A DNA stretch of 64,000 nt from an uncultured Peptococcaceae bacterium (GTDB lineage: Bacteria > Bacillota > Peptococcia > Peptococcales > Peptococcaceae): the NCBI GenBank assembly GCA_947254645.1, contig CAMYDW010000005.1, positions 1-64,000 of the forward strand. The letters are read 5' to 3'. The position numbers and the translations under genes are program-made. Under the pieces are notes generated by a model, which worked only from the letters and a program-made list of their open reading frames with translations, was not told the DNA's origin and did no database searches. Shown here piece after piece: positions 9,599 through 17,674 of the stretch (the stretch's first letter is position 1; every line of letters starts with the position of its first letter).

Positions 9599-11128
9599 CT
9601 AGTGTTTGAAGTGTCGAATACCAGTAAATACCATCGCAATACCATGCGCATCACACGCATCAATAACTTCTTGGTCGCGAATGCTACCACCTGGTTGAAT
9701 AATAGCCACAATGCCAGCTTTCGCAGCAGCCTCAATATTATCTGCAAATGGGAAGAAGGCATCAGAAGCAAGTACAGCACCCTTTGCTTTTTCTCCCGCA
9801 TGGGCAAATGCAATTTCACAAGAGCCAACACGATTCATTTGTCCTGCACCTACACCGATAGAAACCCCATCTTTAGCCACTACAATGGCATTACTCTTCA
9901 CATGTTTTACAACATTCCATGCAAAAGCAAGGTCATTCATTAAAGATGGGTCTGGTTGCGCTTTAGTAACCACTTTTAAATCTTCCATAACGAGTTGATG
10001 CACATCCCGTTCTTGCACCAAGAAGCCACCACTAATGGTTTCAATCCAAGGAGTATTTGCTTTTGCCAAACCCTTGGTATCCAAAATACGTAGGTTTGGT
10101 TTTTGTTGTAATACTTCAACAGCGCCTTCTTCAAAACCTGGCGCAATGACTGCTTCAAAGAAAGTTTTAATAATTTCTTCAGCAGTTTCTTTAGAAACCT
10201 CTTTATTAAAAGCCACGATGCCACCATAAGCTGAAAGTGGATCCGCTTCATGAGCACGTTTGAAAGAATCATAATTCGAAGCACCAACTGCAAACCCACA
10301 TGGATTGGTGTGTTTGATGATTGCACAAGCAAATTCATTGGTAAATTCATTGACCATTTGCCATGCAGCATCCACATCGACAATATTATTGTAGGATAGT
10401 TCTTTACCACCTAATTGTTCAGCACCAGCAACAGTTCCTGGTTTTTCTTCAATAGCATAGAATGCTGCTTTTTGATGTGGATTTTCACCATAACGCAAAG
10501 ATTGCTTTAAGGTACCACCAATAGAATAAGATGGCTCAAAAATATCATCTGCAAATTGGCCAACTAAATATTGGCTAATCGCCGCATCATAGCGTGCGGT
10601 CATTTCAAAAGCGCGCATCGCCAATTTTTGACGCATTGCAAAAGTAATCCCTTCGTCGGTTTTAAGGGCCATTAAGATTTCTTCATATTGTGTCGGATCG
10701 ACTACAATGGAAACACGCTCATGATTTTTTGCTGCTGCACGAACCATCGTTGGGCCACCGATATCAATATTTTCAATGGCTACTTCTAAGGCAACCCCTT
10801 CTTTTGCAACAGTCTTTTCAAAAGGATAAAGGTTGATAACAACCATATCAATTGGCGTAATAGCCATTTTTTCCAAGGTGCCTAAGTGTTCTTCAGTGCC
10901 ACGAGCTAAAATACCAGCATGAATAATAGGATGCAATGTTTTTACACGACCATCTAATATTTCTGGAAATTGTGTGATATCACTTACTTCAATAACAGGA
11001 ATATCGGCATCTCTAAGAAATTTTGCTGTCCCACCAGTTGAAAGGATTTCATAGTCATTAGCAACCAATCCTTGTGCAAATTCCTTCAAACCTGTTTTAT
11101 CAGAAACACTAATTAATACTCTTTTCAC
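9599..11128 (-). CDS. purH: Bifunctional AICAR transformylase / IMP cyclohydrolase
   Basis: Catalyses the last two purine steps: formylation of AICAR and ring closure to IMP. The 509 residues comprise an N-terminal MGS-like IMP cyclohydrolase domain (about 1-190, SVSDKTGL, STGGTAKFL) and a C-terminal transformylase domain (KHTNPCG near the middle; IQPGGSIRD near the end). The start codon is GTG at 11128, preceded by AAGGGGTG. The stop overlaps the ribosome-binding region of purD. Neighbours are purN and purD. Confidence 0.96.
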   Translation of the reverse strand: MKRVLISVSDKTGLKEFAQGLVANDYEILSTGGTAKFLRDADIPVIEVSDITQFPEILDGRVKTLHPIIHAGILARGTEEHLGTLEKMAITPIDMVVINLYPFEKTVAKEGVALEVAIENIDIGGPTMVRAAAKNHERVSIVVDPTQYEEILMALKTDEGITFAMRQKLAMRAFEMTARYDAAISQYLVGQFADDIFEPSYSIGGTLKQSLRYGENPHQKAAFYAIEEKPGTVAGAEQLGGKELSYNNIVDVDAAWQMVNEFTNEFACAIIKHTNPCGFAVGASNYDSFKRAHEADPLSAYGGIVAFNKEVSKETAEEIIKTFFEAVIAPGFEEGAVEVLQQKPNLRILDTKGLAKANTPWIETISGGFLVQERDVHQLVMEDLKVVTKAQPDPSLMNDLAFAWNVVKHVKSNAIVVAKDGVSIGVGAGQMNRVGSCEIAFAHAGEKAKGAVLASDAFFPFADNIEAAAKAGIVAIIQPGGSIRDQEVIDACDAHGIAMVFTGIRHFKH

Positions 11129-11144
11129 AGGTACACCCCTTCGT

Positions 11145-11753
11145 TTACTTCACTTTATTTTTAACGCGACGATTTTCAATGATAAGTGCATCATCAGCTA
11201 ACTGTTGTAAACATGCAGAATATAGCTGATGCTCTTGCACGAGAATTCGTGCAGACAAGCTTTCTTCGTCATCATCTTCTAATACAGGCACAGCTACCTG
11301 TGCAATAATTGGACCATGATCTAAAAAATAGTCCACAAAATGGACAGTACACCCACTGACTTTCACGCCATAATCAATAGCTTGTTTTTGCGCATGAAGG
11401 CCAGTAAAAGAAGGCAATAATGATGGATGAATATTCACAACTGGGCATCCTACATTATTTAGAAATGCTTCACCAAGGACCTTCATATATCCTGCAAGAA
11501 CAATCAAGTCACAAGACACTTTTTGTATCTCTTGCAAAAGCGCTTCCTCATAAAGCAGCTTATTCTCAAAGGTTTTAGGGTTCACACACTGTGCAGCAAT
11601 ACCTTTTTCCTTTGCGTATACCAACGCTTGTGCTTCAGGTTTATCTGACAAAAGCAAAGAAACGTTGACATTGCGTAGTGTACCAGCCTCAATATTTTCT
11701 ACAATGGCTTTAAAATTGGAACCACGTCCAGAGGCAAAAACGACAATATTCAA
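11145..11753 (-). CDS. purN: Phosphoribosylglycinamide formyltransferase, folate-dependent
   Basis: Transfers a formyl group from 10-formyl-THF to GAR. The 202 residues have the formyl transferase fold with FASGRGSNF at the N-terminus, the HPSLLPSF motif carrying the catalytic His, and the downstream VDYFLDHGP segment carrying the catalytic Asp. The start is TTG at 11753 with AAGGAGAG upstream, which fits the family's N-terminus. It follows purM with a 13-base gap. No formate-dependent PurT is seen here. Confidence 0.95.
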   Translation of the reverse strand: MNIVVFASGRGSNFKAIVENIEAGTLRNVNVSLLLSDKPEAQALVYAKEKGIAAQCVNPKTFENKLLYEEALLQEIQKVSCDLIVLAGYMKVLGEAFLNNVGCPVVNIHPSLLPSFTGLHAQKQAIDYGVKVSGCTVHFVDYFLDHGPIIAQVAVPVLEDDDEESLSARILVQEHQLYSACLQQLADDALIIENRRVKNKVK

Positions 11754-11766
11754 TGCGCTCTCTCCT

Positions 11767-12810
11767 TTATTTTAAAACGACGTGTCCATCACCATCAACC
11801 ACTTCACCAATTTGATAGAATGATTGATTTTCTGCTTTTAATGCTGCCATTACGGCATCTGCTTGGGATTTTTCTGCAATGATGACATAGCCAATTCCCA
11901 TATTAAAGGTTTTGTATAATTCATCATTGCCCAAATTACCTGCTTTTTTCAATGCATCAAATACAGGTGCTTTTTCCCATGCATCTAAGTGAATTTCTGC
12001 ATCCACATTTTTTGGTAATACGCGTGGAATATTTTCCAATAAACCACCACCAGTAATATGAGCCATCCCTAAAACTGCTTCAGGACATTTATCTAATAAC
12101 GCCAAAATTGGTTTTACATAGATAGTGGTTGGGGTCAATAAAACATCCCCGATACGTTCTTCGCTCTCTTCGAACTTATCTTTTAAGTCATTGCCTTCTA
12201 CTTCCAGCAATAACTTACGTGCCAATGAGAATCCATTAGAATGCAATCCACTACTTGGCAAGCCAATGATGACATCTCCTGCTTTTATTTTAGAGCCATC
12301 GATCATTTTATTTTGATCCACAACCCCTACACAAAAGCCAGCAACATCGTATTCACCCACTTGATAAAAGCCTGGCATTTCTGCGGTTTCTCCGCCAACC
12401 AAGGCACAATTAGATTGAACACAGCCTTCAGCAATCCCTTTCACGACTTCAGCCAATTGCTCAGGTTCTAATTTGCCAACAGCCACATAATCTAAAAAGA
12501 ATAGTGGTTCAGCGCCACTGACTAAGATATCATTGACACACATTGCTACTGCATCAATACCAATTGTATCATGCTTATTCATATCAAACGCCAATTTCAA
12601 TTTAGTACCAACACCATCGGTCCCACTGACTAAAATTGGATTTTCATATTTTTCTTTATCAAAGCGAAATAAACCACCAAAGCCACCCAATCCACCAATC
12701 ACTTCTGGACGTTGGGTTCTTTTGACATGTGGCTTAATTAATTCTACAGAAGCATTCCCTTTATCAATATCTACGCCTGCATCTTTATAGGTAATTGTTT
12801 TTTTCTCCAC
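11767..12810 (-). CDS. purM: Phosphoribosylformylglycinamidine cyclo-ligase (AIR synthetase)
   Basis: Closes the imidazole ring, turning FGAM into AIR with ATP. The 347 residues show the family's YKDAGVDID start, the VSGTDGVGTKLKLA nucleotide-binding loop, DCVAMCVND-like and GGETAEMPG motifs. The start is GTG at 12810 with AGGGGG upstream; the purF stop codon lies inside that ribosome-binding region, so translation is probably coupled. Confidence 0.96.
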   Translation of the reverse strand: MEKKTITYKDAGVDIDKGNASVELIKPHVKRTQRPEVIGGLGGFGGLFRFDKEKYENPILVSGTDGVGTKLKLAFDMNKHDTIGIDAVAMCVNDILVSGAEPLFFLDYVAVGKLEPEQLAEVVKGIAEGCVQSNCALVGGETAEMPGFYQVGEYDVAGFCVGVVDQNKMIDGSKIKAGDVIIGLPSSGLHSNGFSLARKLLLEVEGNDLKDKFEESEERIGDVLLTPTTIYVKPILALLDKCPEAVLGMAHITGGGLLENIPRVLPKNVDAEIHLDAWEKAPVFDALKKAGNLGNDELYKTFNMGIGYVIIAEKSQADAVMAALKAENQSFYQIGEVVDGDGHVVLK

Positions 12811-12822
12811 AGTTTGTTCCCC

Positions 12823-14223
12823 CTAGGATAATGTTTTTTCACTTGGATGACCAAGACGGTATTCGCCGTTTAAACATGCCACACAGTAGTTATCTTTATT
12901 GCCAACTGCCTCATACAATCCTTCTAAACTAATATAGTGCAAGCTATCAGCACCTATATATTCACGAATTTCATCTAAACTATGGGTAACTGCAATTAAT
13001 TTATCTCGATCCGCTGTATCAATACCATAAAAACATGGATAAAGTACCGCTGGACAAGTAATCAACATATGGACCTCTTTAGCACCACGCTCACGAAGCA
13101 ATGCAACAAGACGCTTACTTGTTGTACCTCGTACAATAGAGTCATCAACGACAGCAACACGTTTGCCTTCGATTTCTTCACGAATTGGATTGAGTTTCAA
13201 ACTGACCATACGTTCACGCATTTCTTGGGTTGGTTGAATAAAGGTACGTGTGGTATATCGATTTTTCAAAATACCTTGAGTAAATGGCAAACCGCTTTCT
13301 TCAGCGTAGCCAATAGCAGCTGTGGTACCAGAATCTGGCACTGGAATGATAATATCTACATCAAGACGCCCTGTTTCTCTTGCCAGTATTTTCCCCATGC
13401 GACGGCGAGATTGGTTGACATTAACACCATCCAAAGTACTGTCTGGACGAGCAAAATAAACATATTCAAAGATGCAATGCGCAGCTGCACCAGTGTCTTT
13501 TCGTGCCACAGAATGTAGTCCATCCTCATCAATGACAAGAATTTCACCTGGCAATACATCACGAACGAACTCGGCGCCAATAGTATCTAAAGCACATGAT
13601 TCTGATGCAACAACATACCCAGCATTATTAGGCAACGCACCTATACATAATGGGCGATTCCCGTAAGGGTCACGGGCAGCAAATACTTTTCCATCATTAA
13701 TTGCCACAATGGCATAAGAGCCTTTGATAATGTCCATTGCCTTACGCAATGCTTCATCTAAACTACTTTCTGCATGACGTGCTAAAATATTGCTTAATAC
13801 TTCTGTATCCATTGTTGTTTGGAACAAAGAACCTGATTTTGCGAGTTTTTCTTTTAATTCTAGGGTATTTGTTAAATTCCCATTATGAGCCAAGGCCAAT
13901 TGTCCACGATAATAGTTTGAAACAATCGGTTGCGTATTTAATTCACTGGAATTACCAGTGGTAGAATAACGTACATGACCAATGGCCACGCTGCCTTTAA
14001 GTGTATCAAGAATATCACCAGTAAATACATCATTTACGAGGCCAAGCTTTTTGTAATAGTTGATATTTTCACCGTTCCAAATTGCCATCCCGCAACCTTC
14101 TTGTCCACGATGTTGCAGCGCAAATAACCCTAAATAGGTTAATCTCGCTACATCCATACCTGGTGCACAAATAGCAAAGACTCCACATTCTTCATGCAGG
14201 CCGTCATCTGTTATACAAGCCAT
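12823..14223 (-). CDS. purF: Amidophosphoribosyltransferase
   Basis: Commits PRPP to purine synthesis by replacing its pyrophosphate with glutamine-derived ammonia. The 466 residues start at ATG 14223, chosen because GGAGG lies 6 bases upstream; a longer frame to 14238 has no such signal. A 12-residue propeptide ending in EE precedes Cys13 (CGVFAI), the N-terminal nucleophile released by self-cleavage in this family. The PRPP loop (VVDDSIVRGTTS) is intact. C-terminal Cys residues (NYCVACLNGEY) resemble the Fe-S ligands of the Bacillus-type enzyme. It sits between purC and purM. Confidence 0.96.
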   Translation of the reverse strand: MACITDDGLHEECGVFAICAPGMDVARLTYLGLFALQHRGQEGCGMAIWNGENINYYKKLGLVNDVFTGDILDTLKGSVAIGHVRYSTTGNSSELNTQPIVSNYYRGQLALAHNGNLTNTLELKEKLAKSGSLFQTTMDTEVLSNILARHAESSLDEALRKAMDIIKGSYAIVAINDGKVFAARDPYGNRPLCIGALPNNAGYVVASESCALDTIGAEFVRDVLPGEILVIDEDGLHSVARKDTGAAAHCIFEYVYFARPDSTLDGVNVNQSRRRMGKILARETGRLDVDIIIPVPDSGTTAAIGYAEESGLPFTQGILKNRYTTRTFIQPTQEMRERMVSLKLNPIREEIEGKRVAVVDDSIVRGTTSKRLVALLRERGAKEVHMLITCPAVLYPCFYGIDTADRDKLIAVTHSLDEIREYIGADSLHYISLEGLYEAVGNKDNYCVACLNGEYRLGHPSEKTLS

Positions 14224-14249
14224 TATTTTCCTCCACAAACCAAAAACGA

Positions 14250-14972
14250 TTAAAGACCAATTTCTTGTAGGCGACGATATACTTCAATATAAGCTTCTTC
14301 AACACCACCAAGATCTCTTCTAAAACGGTCTTTGTCTAATTTTTCTTGGGTGTCTTTATCCCATAAACGACAGGTATCTGGGGAAATTTCATCTGCTAAA
14401 ATAATTTTACCATTTGGTAAACGTCCAAATTCTAATTTAAAGTCAACCAATGTCAAATTTGCTTTTGCAAAAACATCTTGGAGAATTTCGTTGATTTTAA
14501 ATGCTTGTGCAACAATTTCATCAATTTCTTCGTCTGTTGCAATACCAAGTGCAGTTGCATGATAACGGTTAATCATTGGATCGCCAAGGGCATCGTCTTT
14601 ATAAGAAAATTCCAAGATTGGTTGTGGCAATACAAAGCCTTCTTCTTTACCAACACGTTTTGCCAGAGACCCTGCAACAATATTGCGAGAAATAACTTCA
14701 AGAAGAACAATTTCTACGTTTTTAACAAGCATATGAGAATCGTCAATAAGCTCTACTAAGTGTGTTTCAATACCATGTTTTTCTAATTCTTTAAAAAGCA
14801 TCGCAGACATTTTATTATTAATAACGCCTTTGCCATTAATGGTGCCACGTTTTTCACCATTAAATGCAGTGGCATCGTCTTTATATTCAATCATATAAAT
14901 GTTTTCATCAGTTGTTTTATAAACACGTTTTGCTTTGCCTTCATATAATTGTTCTAATACTTCAATAGCCAT
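14250..14972 (-). CDS. purC: SAICAR synthetase
   Basis: Phosphoribosylaminoimidazole-succinocarboxamide synthase joins aspartate to CAIR with ATP. The 240 residues are the normal bacterial length. LYEGKAKRVY at the N-terminus, the VDFKLEFG motif and SPDTCRLWD near the C-terminus are diagnostic. AGGAGG precedes the ATG. The neighbours are purB (45-base gap, upstream) and purF (downstream). Confidence 0.96.
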   Translation of the reverse strand: MAIEVLEQLYEGKAKRVYKTTDENIYMIEYKDDATAFNGEKRGTINGKGVINNKMSAMLFKELEKHGIETHLVELIDDSHMLVKNVEIVLLEVISRNIVAGSLAKRVGKEEGFVLPQPILEFSYKDDALGDPMINRYHATALGIATDEEIDEIVAQAFKINEILQDVFAKANLTLVDFKLEFGRLPNGKIILADEISPDTCRLWDKDTQEKLDKDRFRRDLGGVEEAYIEVYRRLQEIGL

Positions 14973-15017
14973 TTTATTTTCCTCCTAAGAAAAATGATTT
15001 ATTATTTTGTCTTATTC

Positions 15018-16310
15018 TTAAAGTCCACAACGTTCAAAAATTTCATCCACGCGACCTAAGTGGTATTGATAATCAAAGGCATCATCTAAATCTTCTTTTG
15101 TCAATACGCTATTAATTGCTTCGTCCGCTTCTAATAATGGTCTAAATGCCACTTGTTCGTCCCAAGAACGAGCAGTTTTTGGTTGCACCAAATCATAAGC
15201 TTGTTCACGACTCATTCCATGCTCAATCAATTTCAACATTACACGTTGAGAGTAAATCAATCCAAAAGTAGCATTCATGTTGCGTTTCATATTTTCTGGG
15301 AAAACAGTCAATTCTTCCACAATACGTGCAAATCGATGCATCATATAATCAAGTAAAATTGTAGCATCTGGCAAAATAATGCGTTCAGCTGAAGAATGTG
15401 AAATATCACGTTCATGCCATAAGGCAACATTTTCATATGCAGTGTGCATATAACCACGAATCACACGTGCGCAGCCACACATATTTTCGGAACCAATTGG
15501 ATTGCGCTTATGAGGCATTGCAGAAGACCCTTTTTGACCTTTTGCAAAATATTCTTCCACTTCACGTTGCTCTGTCTTTTGCAATCCACGAATTTCAGTT
15601 GCAAATCTTTCAATAGAAGTTGCAATCAAACCAAGGGTTGCCATATATTCTGCATGTAAATCACGTGGTAATACCTGCGTAGAAACTTCCTGTGGACGAA
15701 TGCCTAGGTGTTCGCAAACAAATTTTTCAACAGCTGGTGGAGTGTTTGCAAAAGTGCCAACAGCACCAGAAATTTTACCTGCCTCAATACCTGCTGCTGC
15801 TCTTTCAAAGCGTTCAATATTACGCTTCATTTCAGAGTACCAGTTTAGTAATTTTAATCCAAAAGTGGTAGGCTCTGCATGAACACCATGTGTACGTCCC
15901 ATTTCAACAGTGTACTTATATTCTTTTGCTTTTTCTGCAATAACATTTGTTAAGTGCGCCAAGCCCTCTCTGAGAATATCATTGACTTGTTTTAAAAGAT
16001 AACCATAAGCAGTATCTACAACATCTGTACTGGTCAAACCATAATGAACCCATTTTTTTTCTTCACCTAAGAATTCTGAAACGGTTCTTGTAAAAGCAAC
16101 CACGTCATGTCTTGTTTCTTTTTCAATTTCATAGATGCGTTCAATATCAAAACGTGCACCTTTACGAAGGGCCTCTGCATCTTCTTTTGGTACAACACCA
16201 AGACTTGACCAAGCTTCTGTTGCAAGAATTTCTACCTCAAGCCATGCTGCAAACTTATTTTCTTCAGACCAGATGTTTGTCATATCAGGTCTGCTATAAC
16301 GATTTATCAT
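15018..16310 (-). CDS. purB: Adenylosuccinate lyase
   Basis: Cleaves fumarate from SAICAR and from adenylosuccinate, so it serves both de novo synthesis and AMP formation. The 430 residues belong to the fumarase/aspartase superfamily, with the signature GSSAMPHKRNPIGSE carrying the mobile catalytic loop and the TSTDVVDTA segment near residue 90. The ATG is preceded by GGAGG. It is second in the operon, 32 bases after purE. Confidence 0.96.
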   Translation of the reverse strand: MINRYSRPDMTNIWSEENKFAAWLEVEILATEAWSSLGVVPKEDAEALRKGARFDIERIYEIEKETRHDVVAFTRTVSEFLGEEKKWVHYGLTSTDVVDTAYGYLLKQVNDILREGLAHLTNVIAEKAKEYKYTVEMGRTHGVHAEPTTFGLKLLNWYSEMKRNIERFERAAAGIEAGKISGAVGTFANTPPAVEKFVCEHLGIRPQEVSTQVLPRDLHAEYMATLGLIATSIERFATEIRGLQKTEQREVEEYFAKGQKGSSAMPHKRNPIGSENMCGCARVIRGYMHTAYENVALWHERDISHSSAERIILPDATILLDYMMHRFARIVEELTVFPENMKRNMNATFGLIYSQRVMLKLIEHGMSREQAYDLVQPKTARSWDEQVAFRPLLEADEAINSVLTKEDLDDAFDYQYHLGRVDEIFERCGL

Positions 16311-16342
16311 GAAATACCTCCATATAAATAATTATTCTTGTA

Positions 16343-16834
16343 TTATAAAGATGCTTGTAATTTGGTATTTTTCATTAATACAGCATCTTTCATCTTTTCT
16401 TTATATTGAAGCAATTTTTGTTTTAAGGAATCATCGCCAATAGCAAGCATTTCAACAGCTAGAAGCGCCGCATTTTTTGTGCCATCGATACCAACAGATG
16501 CCACTGGGATGCCAGATGGCATTTGTACAATAGCATATAATGCATCAGTACCATTTAAAGCTGTCGCATTAATTGGTACACCAATAACTGGCAAGATTGT
16601 CCCTGCTGCAATAACACCAGGTAAATGTGCTGCCGCACCAGCGCCTGCAATGATAATGTCAAGACCTCTATCTGCTGCAGTACGAGCATAGTCAATAGCC
16701 TCTTCAGGGGTACGGTGTGCGCTTAAAATGCTCATTTCAAACGGAATATCAAACTCTTTCAAAACATCTGCACTTTTTTGCATTAGTGGTAAATCTGAAT
16801 CGCTTCCCATGATAATTCCTACTCTTGCACTCAT
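16343..16834 (-). CDS. purE: 5-(carboxyamino)imidazole ribonucleotide mutase
   Basis: Moves the carboxylate of N5-CAIR to make CAIR. The 163 residues start at ATG 16834 with GGAGG 7 bases upstream; the longer frame to 16864 lacks a signal. GSDSDLPLM, SAHRTPE and GAGAAAHLPGV match class I PurE, which normally works with the ATP-dependent PurK. No purK is in this operon. It is the first gene of the purine operon and sits directly after the riboswitch-terminator leader, so its expression is probably ligand-gated. Confidence 0.93.
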   Translation of the reverse strand: MSARVGIIMGSDSDLPLMQKSADVLKEFDIPFEMSILSAHRTPEEAIDYARTAADRGLDIIIAGAGAAAHLPGVIAAGTILPVIGVPINATALNGTDALYAIVQMPSGIPVASVGIDGTKNAALLAVEMLAIGDDSLKQKLLQYKEKMKDAVLMKNTKLQASL

Positions 16835-16881
16835 TCTAATTCCTCCATTTAACTTGAAAAACATTTAACACAATAAATAAA

Positions 16882-16946
16882 AACAAAAAAGCCCAGGTGG
16901 GTAGGTTTCTTCCTCTTTGTGTAGTAGGAAACCTACCCGCCTGGGC
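16882..16946 (-). terminator. Leader terminator in front of purE
   Basis: On the minus strand the arms at 16946-16928 and 16909-16891 form a 19-position stem (GCCCAGG..GGGTAGGTTTC with one wobble) followed by six T. The left arm begins with GCCC, which also closes the aptamer's GGGATAAAAGCCC element. Aptamer and terminator are therefore mutually exclusive. Confidence 0.93.
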
Positions 16947-17035
16947 TTTTATCCCTTCGGTGTAGCACATTACTGTGCCCATACCACTTGGTTAGTAAAT
17001 AGACTACCCTAGGTATGCTTTCCCGCATTTTTGAC
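16930..17035 (-). promoter_or_regulatory. ykkC-family riboswitch, probably PRPP-sensing (subtype 2b)
   Basis: The purE leader, read on the minus strand, contains the ykkC-family landmarks in order: GAAAG, ACCTAGGGT (17014-17006), an ACTAACC..AGTGGTA segment, a small GCACA-GTAA-TGTGC hairpin, ACACCG, and GGGATAAAAGCCC (16955-16943). ykkC relatives sense guanidine (subtype 1), ppGpp (2a) or PRPP (2b). Subtype 2b is known from purine genes, so context favours PRPP. Overlap with the terminator's left arm predicts an ON switch: ligand binding would hold GCCC and prevent termination. No guanine aptamer is recognisable beside it. The family call rests on motif memory, not a covariance search. Confidence 0.8.
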
Positions 17036-17088
17036 ATATCAACATATATCCAATGACGGTTAATTTTTGGCTTTGTTTTTACAATAAT

Positions 17089-17117
17089 ACTTTATCACAG
17101 CTTTTTTATAACGTCAA
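17089..17117 (-). promoter_or_regulatory. Promoter of the purine operon
   Basis: TTGACG (17117-17112), a 17-base spacer and TAAAGT (17094-17089) on the minus strand. Transcription would start near 17082, giving a leader of about 245 bases that includes the riboswitch and terminator. Confidence 0.75.
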
Positions 17118-17221
17118 CGATACAAAAAAGATTTTGTTTTAAAAAAATTATTCTTACATATTATCTAAATCTATCTACTTTGAATATACAAAATTCACTT
17201 ACGCATTAACAAAACTTTTTA

Positions 17222-17250
17222 TTGATAACAGTTATAAAAAAGCATACAAT
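17222..17250 (+). promoter_or_regulatory. Promoter of ridA-ilvA
   Basis: TTGATA, a 17-base spacer and TACAAT, 31 bases before the ridA ATG. It overlaps the extended open frame upstream of ridA, which rules out any ridA start before it. Confidence 0.8.
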
Positions 17251-17281
17251 ATTCAACAATAACCATAAGGAGGAAATTGAC

Positions 17282-17653
17282 ATGAAAAAAGTAATTACAG
17301 AAAACGCCCCTGCCGCCCTCGGCCCATATTCTCAAGGTATTATTGCAAATGATATTTTATATACATCTGGGCAAATAGCCCTTGATCCTCACTCAAGTAA
17401 AATTGTCGGAGACACGATTGAAATTCAAACCGAACAAGTGATGAAAAATCTCATGGCAATTTTCTCAGAAGCAGGCACGTCCCAAGAAAAAACAATAAAA
17501 ACCACCTGTTTTCTTGCAAATATGGATGACTTTGCTGCATTTAATGCCATTTACGAGAAATACTTCACAGAAAAACCAGCACGCTCTTGCGTTGCCGTAA
17601 AAACATTACCAAAAAATGTTCTTTGCGAAGTGGATGCCATTGTCGCCCTCTAA
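17282..17653 (+). CDS. ridA: RidA family 2-iminobutanoate/2-iminopropanoate deaminase
   Basis: RidA hydrolyses reactive enamine/imine intermediates released by PLP enzymes such as threonine dehydratase. The 123 residues starting at ATG 17282 have AAGGAGG 9 bases upstream. The family signature is present: APAALGPYSQG at the N-terminus, Arg101 (ARSCVAV) that binds the substrate carboxylate, and Glu116 (CEVDAI). The downstream gene, 21 bases away, is threonine ammonia-lyase, which makes the very intermediates RidA removes. Cytosolic, normally trimeric. Confidence 0.95.
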   Translation: MKKVITENAPAALGPYSQGIIANDILYTSGQIALDPHSSKIVGDTIEIQTEQVMKNLMAIFSEAGTSQEKTIKTTCFLANMDDFAAFNAIYEKYFTEKPARSCVAVKTLPKNVLCEVDAIVAL

Positions 17654-17674
17654 AACAAAAAGGAAGAATGATTA

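Noticed and set aside
16891..16950. ZTP (pfl) riboswitch because the plus strand shows CCCGCCTGGGC.
   Set aside because: The motif appears on the wrong strand for purE and is the complement of the terminator stem. The rest of the ZTP aptamer is absent, while ykkC landmarks are present.
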